Assembly: GCA_036320915.1 (NCBI GenBank) | Contig: JAXBDG010000001.1 | Location: 1,488,001-1,552,000, forward strand | DNA from: Linnemannia elongata | Taxonomy: Eukaryota; Mortierellomycota; Mortierellomycetes; Mortierellales; Mortierellaceae | Length of the DNA: 64,000 nucleotides | Direction: 5' to 3' | Shown: in pieces, positions 24,701 to 36,366 of the stretch | Position numbering within the stretch: position 1 is the first letter of the stretch | Layout: every line of letters begins with the position of its first letter | Translations under genes and position numbers: made by a program | The notes under the pieces: generated by a model | Seen by the model: the letters and a program-made list of their open reading frames with translations, nothing else | The model's database searches: none | Told to the model about the DNA's origin: nothing

Positions 24701-25618
24701 TCGGCGATATCTATCTGTGTAGCAATGGAACAAGGTGGCGGTGTGAGGAGTCGTCGTGGTGTCTTCAAAATGCGCAGACCTGTGTCAACATCGCATTCGA
24801 CTGACAATTACCTTCTTTACGGCGTAAAAGTGACCGCGGTCCTCAGGCTTCTGCCGCTCAGTATCATAATGAAACGCCAAGAATGTCAAAAAGCCATTGT
24901 CGGACGTGGCGACCAGGAGAGACTTTGACGCGAGTTCCGGTAGATAACCCATTCTTGGTCTCCTATTGTAGCAGCTGGCAGCCGTTTCTTGGTCCAAGTC
25001 ATACTCCTCGTCCTCAAAGTCTATAGAGACAGATTTGAGATCCTTGATGGTTCCAAAGACATGCTGCTCATGAATTGATTCCCATGAGCCAGAAGGATAG
25101 TCTGCCTCGTATTCCGTGAACCTGCACAGCGAAATATATGATCCCTAGACGACCCAAGTAATATGATACAAAGTCAGCCGAAGGAAGGGATAGGGCGCTT
25201 TTTTTAGTCAACTGATCCTATTATGGAGACTGACCTTTCCTAGTACGACGTCAGTGTGAGCCAACCTGCGGGAACCGTCAGACTCTTTCGATTCCTTAAG
25301 TTCATTCGGTGCCCATTGGCCAAGGCAGACCTGTTGGAAGGCCCCGGGAGTCTGAAGGTGCTTGGCGTAGACCCAAACATTCGAGTTGGGATTGTTCGAA
25401 TCTTCGTCGTCCATCAGCGTCAAATTGTCGCTTCGGGGTTCCCAGTCCTCCATGGACGAGTGGTCTCCCACGCTATCTACCTCCATGGCTGCATTGCTCT
25501 CCAGGATTTCGTCCTCCAGTTCCTCGCAGCTGTCATGGCTGTCCTCTTCCATGCTTTCGTAGTCTTCCTGACTCTCATCCTCCATGCTCTCGTAGCTGTC
25601 ATGATTGTCTTCCTCCAT
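18780..25618 (-). CDS. MMS1_N / CPSF_A superfamily protein (DDB1/CPSF160/SF3b130-like)
   Basis: Twenty exons on the minus strand close in frame to 1546 residues: 25235-25618, 24812-25144, 24650-24714, 24467-24560, 24266-24369, 24004-24172, 23138-23912, 22886-23017, 22392-22778, 21918-22249, 21717-21737, 21523-21669, 21227-21336, 20994-21079, 20716-20843, 20497-20576, 20331-20393, 20066-20227, 19827-19930, 18780-19744. Superfamily members are triple beta-propeller scaffolds of ubiquitin ligases, polyadenylation or splicing complexes. Recognisable pieces are LLVATSDNGFLTFLAF, DFLYVDRNATLVTAILG, KDTYPLISACATPP, LICVGTG with GRLIILSI, FSFHVGEIVSRIRL and GSILGFWRLAPQLYDIL near the C-terminus. Sequence is too divergent to be canonical DDB1, CPSF160 or SF3b130. 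It fits the fungal paralogue annotated by its MMS1 N-terminal domain. The first 45 residues are acidic imperfect repeats of SYESMEDE type. Exon 11 is only 21 nt. Confidence 0.8.
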
Positions 25619-25783
25619 GGTCGCGTAGCTTGGTGTGCAGGGTGTTTGCTAATGCGGTTGGTGAGCACGCGCCCAAGAGAACCAACTAGCCTCGATGCAA
25701 AGCCACCTTACTGGAAGAGCGCCACCAAAATGAGCAGAAATTGTATATTTTTATGTGTGAGTAAAATGGTATGCTGAAATGGT

Positions 25784-27591
25784 CTATGCGAAAGTGCTCT
25801 TGAGAACAACGGCTCCAGCGACAACAGCGGCAGCCGTGATGACGCTGCCACTTGTTCCAGCCATCACTCCGGCCTGGAGGCGGGCAAGCTCTGCAGTGGA
25901 TCCAGGGTACTTGCTCACGCAGATCTGCTCAATTTCGCCGCAAAGAACGCCGATGTTGACAAAGTGAGGGTCCAGTGGGTTGGACTTGTTGTTAATTTCA
26001 CGGGCGTACAATCTGAAGATGGCAGCGACCTTTTCAATGGTGTCGGACTCCTTCATCAACCAAACAGTCTCTCCCTTGCGGATCTTGATGTTCTCATGAG
26101 TGAAGATCTTGTAGTTGGTGTGCAACATGTTGAGGGTGGCAATGGCCATGACCTGGGGGATGGCGCAGAACTTGAAGCAAGAGGGATTCTTGATCATCTC
26201 AAGATACTCCAGCACGTCCTTAATGTGTTCCATGGCGTTCCAGACCATATGGCTTAAACACTGCTTAGCCTTGTCACAGTTCTCGGGCTTGACCAAATCC
26301 TCCATCTTCTCGGCGTACAAGCCCCAAATCTCCTTGGGCCAGAATCGGCGGTCGTCGCGCAAATCCTCCAAGTAGTCGCGAGTGATGTTGGTCTTTTGCA
26401 AGAAGAGACCCATCGAGTTGGACAAATCCTTTCTCTTGGCAACCATAGGAGCTATACAGTAAAAGGTAAGCCATTCTTGGATTAATAGCATGAACAACGC
26501 TGGGTCGTAGAGACTCAACAATCAGAGTAACAAAGTAGTCTGATCTATCCTTACATTCGAAACCACAAGCACTGAACATCTCACTCAGGCCGAGGCCAAC
26601 CAATCCAGCAACATAGTGGCAGTATTCGTCGTAGTCAGCAATGGTGTCGACGTGAATTCCTGCGGTAGCATAATGAGCCATGCCGTTGCCCATACGCTTG
26701 GTGATATCGGCAATGATAGTCTGGTAGGCAGGCTTCAATTTCAAGAAACCCTCAATGACAACATCAAACTCAACCAACAACTGGCGATCTTTCTCGTTGG
26801 GGCCGTCTAACATCAAAAGATCACACAAGGCGAATTAGAGAATATTTTTGTCTGCCTTGTGTTCGTATCGAATCGTAGTATATGGTATACGCCGATGAAT
26901 TTGGAGATAAAGGTCGCGCTCGCTTACTCTTGGTGAAAGTCCATCCCTTCTGGTAAATGATCTCATGGAAAGTCTTCAAGTAAGGGATCTTGGTCTCGAG
27001 GTCAATGGTCATGTCGTCCTCTATAGTTTGACAAATAGCAATAAAATGGTAGTTAGAAACCTGCTTAACAAACAAGCTAGCATTCCGGCCTAGGGATTGC
27101 ATGTTGAGCGGTAATGTCAAGTACCAATTGTATCGAGTCCGCGAAGAATGAGATAGAAAAGGCAGATCTAAGAGATAAGAGTGGGACCAGTGTTAGAAAT
27201 CAAGGTGATGGTTACACAGCCTCCAGGGCGTAGATGAGCAATTGGTGCTATTGTTAACCAGTTGACGACAGCAGCATGATAGGATCGGCTGTGTAGGGCT
27301 GTTGTTGGGTGAAGCTGGGTCTGGGGTCGTGAGAAAACGCGCCGGATCTATGTGCGAAGTCGCTTGACAGATCCATATCGGATGGAGAGAACTTACGGCG
27401 TCCTTGAGCTCCTCGTCGAGATCCTGGATGACGGCGGCGAAACTGCGGGAGGTCATATTCAAGTGGTGGTAAAGACGCTCTCTGGTCTTGTCGTTGCTGT
27501 AGTCGAACTTGGTCTTGGGAGCAAGCTTGTACTGGACCAGGGCCAGGACTTCCGAGGGGTGGAAGAGGGAAGCAAGAATAGCGGAGGCCAT
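25784..27591 (-). CDS. ERG9: Squalene synthase (farnesyl-diphosphate farnesyltransferase)
   Basis: Five exons (27397-27591, 27125-27167, 26928-27020, 26555-26806, 25784-26451) give 416 residues, the normal length. The ER-bound enzyme condenses two farnesyl diphosphates to presqualene diphosphate and reduces it to squalene, the first sterol-specific step. Both Mg-binding aspartate motifs are present, DTIEDD at 77-82 and DYLED at 220-224. The surrounding signature DLSNSMGLFLQKTNITRDYLED is intact. The C-terminus has a short Ala/Val/Ile-rich hydrophobic stretch for the membrane anchor, weaker than the usual tail. The ATG at 27589-27591 is the first in frame, after a purine/pyrimidine-rich leader. 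Its stop lies 165 bp before the start of the downstream gene on the same strand. Confidence 0.95.
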
Positions 27592-30500
27592 TTTTGTGTC
27601 GAGGTATGTATGTGGATAGGAGAGGGGTATTTGGTGAAGGGGAGTTGAGGGATGACTGACTGACTGAGGGAGTGGAGAGGAAAGAAGGGGAGTGAGGAGG
27701 AGGAATGAGGAGGAGATGGAGATGGAGAGAGTGAAGAGATCAAGATGAGCGGAGTCAAGATAGAAGAAGGAAAAAAAAAAAAAAAAAAAAAAAAAAAAGA
27801 AACCGACTGCAATAGTGACAAGACAAGGCAGGGCAAGGGAAATGGACGAGCGAGGCTCTACACGGTCAGAGTCAGGGCACAATCAGTCCACACAAAGAAT
27901 CACCTTTTTTGACACTCTCTTTGTTCACACATAGCGCACACAGCCAGCAATTAAAAATGAGAAAAAAAAAACCGTTAGGTCTGCAGCCAATGAACTTGCT
28001 CGTAAAAAATCAGGCCATCAAATCATTCATGGATTCGTTCACGTGATGTGGCCACAGCCTCCCACAGTCTGCGTTCAATCCACTCAGCCCATCCACGCGT
28101 TCCTGTCGTCGCACTCTCCTCTGTGCTCTCTCCTCGACGATATGCTGTTTAACAACAGGCCACCACTTTCAGTCGTGCGCGCCAATACGATATCAAATTA
28201 TATCTTGACCTTCGCAAGGCTAACATCCTTCGTTGTGCACGGTTCACTCGGACCCTAACCATAAGATACACGGTATGAGAGATCCCCTGAAACGACACGA
28301 GAATAATCAACGTTTGTTTACTCATCCTTGGCTCATCACGATAGTGGGGCGAGGCCAATCAGACACTATTACAACCTACAGTGCTTCCAAGTTAGAATTC
28401 CCTCCAAACAGTCAACTAAGCAAGATGCCCTCTTTTTTTCCGCACATCTCCAGCATTCATGCAACTTGAATCGGCACAAGCTCAATTTCTTGGTGTTATC
28501 AGGCGCACTTTTGTTTTAATAAGAATATCTAGACCACCCATTTCCATGGCAAAAGGAACAAATTTTCATCATGGGTTCGTTCCAATCGATGGAACTCTAC
28601 TTGTTCCTCTTGCTCTTTTGCTAATATCAAACACGAACCCATACTACTTATTTGCGCGCGGGAAAGAGGTGTCCCTCAGAGATATTCCAAAGGGCGACTA
28701 GCCATGAGTTTTCAACGGACTCAGCGTCATGCATCCATTACCAGAGAAGAAAAAAACTGCATAACTGAAGGTATTGTTGGAAGTACAAACGGTGAAAGGC
28801 TGAGAACCCATAATAGCAACGGAGAATCGGTTTCGAAGAACTGGGGTTCCTAAAAACACAAATAAAGTTGGGGGCGTTTGTCTGATGTATCCTTTGGAAG
28901 CACATACAAGCAGTGACCCTTGAACGATTTTCGCGCCTCCAGTTGTCGATCCTGTCAAGTTGATAATTGGCAACCACAAGATTCCTAATGCTTTTTAAGG
29001 GTTAAGAAGGTCTAAAACCTTGGCAGGAAGCGTCAGGTTTGACATTCCCACGACGAGCATAAGGAGAAGAGGGAACGCCATCTCGTTTTCGGCGGTGTTT
29101 TCAGCGCAATGGCAAGTTTACCATACACCATCCCGCTCAACACTGGAGTCGTCTGTGTTAACAAATCTCGCTTCCTTGCCGGGGAACACAGCAAACGAAT
29201 CAAAAGTTTCGTTATGGGAAGGAAGAAAAGAAGGGAAAAAAGGGACGAGTGTGAAACCGGAAACATGGTACGACACGACGGTCATGAAAATGGCGGGAAA
29301 ACACCATAACAAAAAACGGTACTGATATGTTTACATATGGTTAAGGTTCTATTCAACATTGATTCAATGAAATGTGACGTTGTTCAGGGTGCCACCAAAA
29401 AAAAACAAAGAGTGGTAGGCTGTGTTCCACCTTCCTTCAATGTCTTCTTGTTGTCGCAGTCGCTCATGGAGCTTCAAACCGGTTGTTTGTTCATTAGGAT
29501 AGAGTAGCTTCAAAAAAATGAATTAGTAACGATTTCGGGAGATGGTGGCTGTCTGCAAATCGAATCCACCCCTAGAATATGTGAGATCTTAAAACAGCCC
29601 TCTTATGTCCTTGTCCGCAGTTCCAAGATGGGCGGTTAAACGCCGCAAACACCAACCCAGGACATACCGGTGGTTGGTCCTGGCGTCCGCTCTACTTTGA
29701 TTACCCCGGGCAGCGATAGTGAAAAAATGAACAGAAGAAACAAGCATGGAGGGAGATATGGGCTGACCGAATAGCCTCAAGGTTGTGAGATGCGTTGATT
29801 ATGGGCTGCGGACATGCGACTGTTTGTTATTGTTGTTGGCGATGATGCGTTGTTTAGTTGAGTCGTCATTGATAATGCTCTATTGCATGGCTCCCAGGTT
29901 AGTCCGTCCTTATACTTTTATCGCCCTTTGTTTTCTCTGTATTTCTGTTGCTCGATATTCAATATCCTTGCTACTTTCATTCTCTTTCTTTCCTTTCTCC
30001 CGCCGTCCTTTGTCGTCCTCCCTCCACCTCCTTACTAGTCGCAGAAACAACTGATAACTACAACAAACAGTAGCATGTAGGACATATATGCGAATACTTC
30101 GTGCGAAGTAAAAAAAATTAATATACAGAAAAACAAACAAGCGCCACTAGCCTCGCCCGCCAAACAAGCACCCCAAAAACACCAACGCAAACTGTCAATA
30201 GAATGCCTTGTTTTTTCTGACAACTCAATTTTTCTGAGGCGCTCGACCGTTCGCTCTTCTTTTCCCCCTTTTTATTCTCCTCCTTTCTCAGTAAGAACAT
30301 GTTCTCTTCTCTCTCGTTCTCATTCTCTCTTTCCCACCTCATTTCTATTTAGTCATTCGGTCTCCTTCTTCGTCTTTTCCCCTTCTTCTTCCCTCCATCC
30401 ACATTTTCTCTCTTTCTCCCCTCCTACCCTTCCTCTCCTCCTCCCCCCTGCTCGAACCCATCCCAACCAATTCCTCTACCTCAGAAACAATCTTTCTCTC

Positions 30501-31027
30501 CCTCTCTTGTCTCGTTACCTACTTTTACATTCCCTCCCTCCCTTCAACCTCGACACTGAACTTTGCACCCTCGTTTCTCACCTCTCAAACTCCTTGATCC
30601 TTTCACTGTCTTTTCCTTGTCCCTTGTTTTCTTCTCGTTCCAAAACCTTCACCATCACACTTCACACCTTCAGCGTCAACCATCTCCACACATTTCTACT
30701 CTACCCTCTCTCCCACCTTCAACCACCAACTCTCACTCGTCCCTTCACCATCTTCCGAACAACCGCTCACCACTTTATTTTGCTTCTTTATGCGTCGGCC
30801 CTGATACCTCCCTGTCTTCATTGACCTTAACTTCTCTCTTAATCCTTTATTCAATTTCCTAACACGGCCCTCCCTGTTATTTCGAACTCATAAAAAAAAC
30901 ATTATCTTCAAAACCCCCATTACCATTTTTCCACTATCAAATGTCGACTAGTTCCTGCTGACCTTTCCTCGGAGAACTTTGCGCGCGATTCTTACCTCAG
31001 CAACTTTCAAACACATAATCTCCCAGC
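27592..31027. other. Long intergenic region, no gene recognised
   Basis: This 3.4 kb separates the divergent ERG9 and HMG-like genes. It begins with the ERG9 leader containing an A28 run (27771-27798) and ends with about 700 bp of C/T-rich DNA (30240-30960), probably the leader/promoter of the HMG-like gene. The middle has only short ORFs with no family features. I see no tRNA or transposon motif. Confidence 0.5.
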
Positions 31028-33051
31028 ATGACCGTAAGGGGACAAGGAGGAGGAGGAGGAGGAGGAGGAGTGGATGAGGCAAACGGGAGGGGAGCTAGAA
31101 GTGAAGGAGACTCAGAACCAACACAACTCTCGATCGACCGACAACGGCCGAAAAGGCAGACGTCTACTCACCTTTCGGCCACAGCTAACACCTCGTCTGA
31201 ACCTGCGCCATTAACTTGGTATGCCTCCCTAGTAAAAAGCCATTCTTCAACTGTCATTCCAAATGCTCGACTGCCTTCTCCAGTCCTACCGCCACCTTGG
31301 ACATCAACCGAAAGCAGCCAGACCACTTCGCCAAAGTCCTCTCTCCCGCCTTTTCCCCGCTCAATTCAACCGCACGAATCGCCTCCAACACGAGCCGCCA
31401 CTTCAACCACCATCTCCTCCTCATCTGCCACACCAGCCTCAGGGCGCCATCAGTCGATTCCAATATCATTTTTGATCCATCCGATCTCTGAATCCCCACA
31501 ACGACCCACATCCTTGTCACCCCTTCCTTCATCTTTATTCACTTCTCCTTCTTCACCAACAAACCAATCGGAGCGAAAGCTCAGAGACTATGAAGAATAC
31601 GAGGACTGCGATCCGTCGGCGATACACAAGGCTCGCAAATATCCCCCCCAGTCCTCGAGACCATCAAGGTCGCCTTCAGTCGATCCAACAAAGTTCAGCT
31701 CCGCGGCACCCTATGCTCATCGGCCGAATCAGCACTGTTGGGGGCTATCCGAAAGTGAGCAGCTGAGAGACATTGAAATACCGCGTCTTCAACGACACGA
31801 CCCTATGTCATTCTCCGATCAGGCTCCAACAATGACCTCTTGCACTCAGTTGAAGAACTCTTTCTACACAGACGCGGATGGCGATAGGTGCCAAGCAGGA
31901 GAGAAAGAGGAGAGTGCAAGTGTCCAGAGCAATGTCAGTGCAATTGAAGGTCATGTCAGCGAGGAGGATGCAAGCGAGTCAGCACTTCTGCCAAAGCCAG
32001 GATTTGACAAGAGGGCAGGCAATCCGAACCTGAAAACCACCAAGACTGGTAAGATCCGGCACAAGTCAAGGAAGATTGGCGTGAGTAAGAAATCGACCGC
32101 CTACAACCGATTCCTGCAGCAAAGGAGTAAGGTTTTGGCGGAGCAGCTCCCAAACTTGACACCACAACAGGTACAGTACTCCATTGATCAAAATGCCGAA
32201 TATCAAAAGACACAGTGGAGTGAGAAAGATAAACCAAAAAAAAAAAAAAAAAAAAAAAAACTATCAACACAAACAAGAGCACCATATGGCAAACGACTGC
32301 ATTCCGAACACCTGGCTCAACTCTTGGCCACATTCTTTTGTTTGCTTTTGTTTGATTCAATTGCAGCGCCCATTGTAATCATCGTTTTTTTTTCCTGACT
32401 TCCTTGGAGTGGCATGGCTTGAGTTAGTAAGGATAACTAGGTTGTGGCGTGGTAGACTGCGCATGGTTTTAGGATTACAAGGAGGAGAAAAACAAATGCA
32501 TGGGTTATGAGAAAAAAACCCATGATCCTGCCAGCTTGCATATGGGTTGGCGCATGGGTGACGATTGGTGATGCATAGTGGGGTTGTATTGAGAGAGAAC
32601 ACTCGGCCGAGGCTGAAGTTTTGACATGGCAAACAGGATGATCGACGATGAACTCAAATGAAACACGCAATCAGTCACTTCTTTCGCGGTTGGCGTTTAT
32701 AATCGCTTTGTTTTTTTTCCTCCTTCATACGGTGACTGGTGGAAATAATCTATTGCTTTGTAAATGAACTCCATTCAATTAACATTTATCGTGCTCTTTC
32801 ATTGTTCACCTCTCTTTACTTTCGTTGCACAGCGCATGAAGCAGATTGCCGAGGAATGGGCAGTCTCCGAGAAGAACCAACATAAGACACGACGGAAAAG
32901 CCGCTTCCTTGGTCCAACCGGCGAACTGACCGACTCCTCCACACCCTCCTCAAACGCCGACGCGTCGACAAACCCTGCTATTTCCACCGCCACCGCCACC
33001 ACCACTTCTGCGACTACCGACATCATCGCTTTGGACAATGGCGGTCCCTGA
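31028..33051 (+). CDS. HMG-box/YABBY-like DNA-binding protein
   Basis: Two exons (31028-32170 and 32833-33051) give 453 residues. The protein is mostly Ser/Pro/Thr-rich and disordered, with an N-terminal Gly run encoded by a GGA repeat. A basic segment around residue 340 (KTGKIRHKSRKIGVSKK) precedes a short domain at about 359-397. That domain reads YNRFLQQRSKVLAEQLPNLT and continues after the intron as RMKQIAEEWAVSEKNQ. This pattern of YNxF, P-x-LT, MK-IAeeW and N is the HMG-box/YABBY-like fold found in fungal nuclear proteins. DNA binding is inferred. The 662-bp intron splits the domain and contains an A25 run, and reading through it gives a lysine tract and early stop. The partner genes and role are unknown. 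Confidence 0.75.
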
Positions 33052-35026
33052 CAACTCCAGCTGAAGGTTCTGTTGCGCCCTCTTCCCATACTTTTTTCGG
33101 GTGTCAAGAAAAGAAACCGGATTTCTGCAGGCTAGCGGCAGCACGTCCTCCGTCCCCTCTTGTTCACAACAAAAAAAAACAAAAAAAGGACAATCAATGC
33201 GGTCTCAGGTCGATACTCAATCCTCCCCCAATGGTGCAACAAAAAAACCCATCTCTGCTCATCTATACTTCCCCTGAGAGCGTCATTCACGTTAGTACCA
33301 CCTTATTAATACTAGTCCTTCCACAAACAAAAAACAAAACAAATGCCCCCTAATTGACCATCTTCATTCAATTTTTTGCTTTCATCTCTTTTTTTCATGG
33401 TCATCGTGCAGAATAAAATAAGGCAACAACAACAACAACAACAACAACAACAAACAAACAAACAAACAAAAGACCGCACAGAAACAAAACAAAGAAACGC
33501 GCCCCAAAAAAAAAAAGAGCGCATGCTGTTGAGGAATACATGCATGCATGTACGCATGGTCATACCTTTTTCCTTCGTCATGGTTTAGGTGCTCACTCAC
33601 GAGATGGAATGGAGAAACGGAGAAATGAAAAAAAAACACAGACTCAGATGCTGGCACAAATTCTCCCTCCTCTACGAACACAAAAAAACAAAGCCACTAG
33701 CCTATTGCATCCTGCTTTGAAGGTCTCTTGTGTCGAAGTACCTTTCCCTCCTTTCCGACAAGTCTTGTCATACAAACGCTCACCTCTTCCATACTTTTTT
33801 CGATGTTGCATCGTGCTCATTGTACACCAATAAGAAAATGTTACGCCTGCGATGTGAGCAAAGACGAAAGACTCGAAAAGGAGACATGAAAGAAAGAGAA
33901 ATGGAAAAGGGGATAAATGGAGCATCGATGCATTTGGGACTCCATTTAGCCAACTTGCTTTGCCTGTTGCCATCTTGCTCGACGCTCATCATGCAATGGC
34001 ATCCATGGGGTGTAATTTTTTGTGTTTTACGTTTTCCGAGCACTTGTTTTTCTTTCGGTTTCAGCTACATCTATATGAGAATAAAGCACTGCAGCATTTC
34101 CTTCATTTCCCTACTCTTTTTCTCGCCGCATAATCCCAGACACTTATGCATCAGTGCCAAATCGGTTAGAGTACTGTACCGAATAACAAGATCAAGAGCT
34201 CGTTGTTATTGTTCTGTTCTCATCCTCGAAATGAGCATCTGGAAAGATGATCCGGGGCATCGTACCTTTGTTTTTCTTGTTGTTGAATGCTCCTGTCCGT
34301 GTGAGCCTCGCATCCTTTTATGGATACGAAAGCGTTCAGCAAAGGGAAATACGACGAGAGGGGAAAAGAAGAGGGAAGGAGATTGGCAGCAAAGTGAGAA
34401 AGGCAAAAAAAAAAAAAAAAACGTGAGCGTTGGGTAATAAAAGTGGAAGAGATGATAATCAATCGGCTGATTAAAAGTTAGACGACGTTTGAGTATGTGA
34501 ATGGTCTGCTTTCTTTCTTGTCCTTGTCTCGCCTAACAGCCTTATTGGTACTGAACGAGACGTACGCCTACTAGTCTTTCTGATGCTTGACTTCACAGGC
34601 TTGTACGTCGTTATTCATTCAAGAAATCAGTCATCCAGTGCATTCAACAACGTGGCACGGAGAATAATAATTGAGGGGAGCACATTTCAACCGGATGGAA
34701 GGAAAAGAACGAGGAAAATCTTGGTTTCCTTCAGGCTCTCAAGCCCAATAATGCAAAACACAATCCTGTTACACGAGTGCATCCGCCCAACTCGTTAATT
34801 TCTTATTTCTCTGGTTATGCTGGTTGTTCTCTCCTTCGCACTCTCACTCTCTCAGTCTTTCGTTAGTGTTAACAACTTTTGGTGATAGAATTCTAAACTG
34901 TTGCATGAAAGAAATGACATAGAGAACGACAACAACAGGTTTAAAATGAGTCGATGGCGTAGAAGGGCGAATCTGTTCAAACACATGGTCTAGACAAGTC
35001 CTTTACCTCCACAGCAATGAGCGTAC
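33052..35026. other. Intergenic region with CAA/CAAA microsatellite, no gene recognised
   Basis: This is the 3' flank of the HMG-like gene and the left flank of the LINE cluster. It contains a (CAA)n tract from 33424 to about 33452 that runs into (CAAA)n to about 33470, and an A17-18 run near 34405. ORFs here are short and low-complexity. The sequence next to the LINE T-tract (35000-35026) is unique in the window. Confidence 0.5.
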
Positions 35027-35349
35027 TTTTTTTTTTTTTTTTTTTTTCGTAGTACACAGTTTAATTTCTCTAATAAACAGCCCATGGCAGGCATTCTATA
35101 GCACTAGGGGTGCTACATAACAAACTCTTCCAAGGCTCATCCATCAGTCACAGTCCGGTACCGTACTTGGCTCTGCGCAACCACTGTAGCCACTTATCAT
35201 GGCATTAGCGGACAAATAGAACTATACACGAATAAAGGGACTGTTCCCATCCTCTCCATCAACAACAACCTCCTCCTCCTCCCCAAAAGACTCTCCAACA
35301 GCCGCTTATCAGCACCGCGTGGTTCTGACGATGCGCCAAGGCAGCTCTC
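35027..35349 (-). mobile_element. LINE copy A, 3'-terminal fragment (oldest, most diverged)
   Basis: On the minus strand this fragment ends in a 21-bp A tail, seen as T21 at 35027-35047. The next 300 bp align along their length with the 3' ends of copies B and C. Shared anchors are the AATTTCTCT terminus, CATC-GTCAGTCACAGTCC, TGGCTCTGCGCAAC and CCCATCCTCTCCATCAA. It is clearly more diverged than B and C are from each other, so it is the oldest insertion. It stops at the G run at 35350. Only the last codons and the 3' untranslated region remain. Confidence 0.8.
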
Positions 35350-35368
35350 GGGGGGGGGGGGGGGGGGG
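35350..35368. repeat. Poly(G) run, 19 bp, at the tail position of LINE copy B
   Basis: Nineteen G residues occupy the place where the other LINE copies have poly(T), that is, the A tail on the element strand. On the element strand this tail reads poly(C). Confidence 0.85.
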
Positions 35369-36360
35369 TTATACAATTTTATTTCTCTGAAAAATGGAAT
35401 AAAGGGGGCATTTGGAAGTAAAAGGGACTACAGACCAAACTCTTCAGTGACCATCCGTCAGTCACAGTCCCGTCCGGAACCTGGCTCTGCGCAACATTTG
35501 TAGCTGCTCTTCGCAGCAATAGCGGAAGAAAATAGAACTAGATACGAATGAAGGGGATTCTTCCCATCCTCTCCATCAATGATAACTTCCTCCTTCCCAA
35601 CAAACTCCAACAGCCGCTCGTCAGCTGCGCGTGGTTCTTGGTCGCTCCAGGGCAGATCCGATCTTCATGTGTGGCTAGCGAAGCGCCACACGGGCAGAAA
35701 CCATCACGCGTGATGTAACCATATCCTTGACTCCAGTCGCCACGGGGGCCTGTGTTTTTTGATGTTTTGTCCTTGGCAGAGATGCCCTGGGTCTGCTCCC
35801 ACGCGATAGTCGCGGAGCACCGGGGTTTCCAGATCCGCTCTGAGGCCTGCGTCTCCAGGTAGCCAACAAATTTGTGGAGGACCGTCTTGGCGATGGACTG
35901 TGGGGTTCTGAAGATCGCGCACCATTCAGTCAACATGCTCTTTGGGGTGATGCCGCGGAGTAGGTCCGATACGTTCCACTTGGGGTTCTTATCGCGATCG
36001 GGAGCAGGACTACCGCTGTGCACGGCTCGACCTCCACCGATAGAGGAGAATCCTCGCACATGATCCGCATCTCGGGGGGGCCGCCAGTGTATGAGTACTG
36101 GCCGCGGGGCTTGACGACCGTTATCCACCGCGCGTTGGTGTTCTCGCTTCCTGGCTGCATTGTAGTTGTTTGTCGCCTGTACACCCCACTCGTCGATCTT
36201 GCCCATAGCCTCCTTCCAGATCGTAGTGGTGGTCTCAGCTGCCGAGGAACAGTTCCAGACATGCTCGTTATCCTCCTTCTCGAGCTCGCATTGTCGGCAA
36301 AGACATGTTGGATACAGGTTGGGCTTGCGTGCTTGCATGGAGTTCAGGGTGGGTAGCATT
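35369..36360 (-). mobile_element. LINE copy B, 5'-truncated
   Basis: A minus-strand non-LTR retrotransposon fragment of about 990 bp. It begins at the ATG of the MLPTLNSMQARKPNLYP block and runs to a 3' terminus nearly identical to copy C. It carries the last 273 codons of the replicase ORF (35538-36359), including the CX2C-X8-H-X3-C knuckle starting CRQC. Against copy C it has a 1-bp and a 2-bp deletion near the end, which change about 14 residues and then restore the frame. The 5' end coincides with the junction where copy C later inserted. Confidence 0.85.
35538..36359 (-). pseudogene. LINE replicase C-terminal fragment (copy B)
   Basis: An open fragment of 273 codons equivalent to the C-terminal part of copy C, downstream of the RNase H domain. 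Motifs are PTLNSMQARKPNLYPTCLC, the Cys/His knuckle ending HVWNC, and the terminal MERMGRIPFIRI. Endonuclease, reverse transcriptase and RNase H regions are missing, so it cannot encode an active replicase. Compensating deletions near the end scramble a short segment after ATKN. Confidence 0.85.
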
Positions 36361-36366
36361 GCGATC
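36353..36366. repeat. Target-site duplication of LINE copy C, left copy (14 bp)
   Basis: The 14-mer GTAGCATTGCGATC directly abuts the T24 tail of copy C. It is identical to 37833-37846 at the other end of the copy. It spans the junction between copy B and its former upstream flank. Confidence 0.85.

Noticed and set aside
33424..33470. Regularly spaced repeats considered as a CRISPR array
   Set aside because: They are a simple CAA/CAAA microsatellite without spacers, in a eukaryotic genome.
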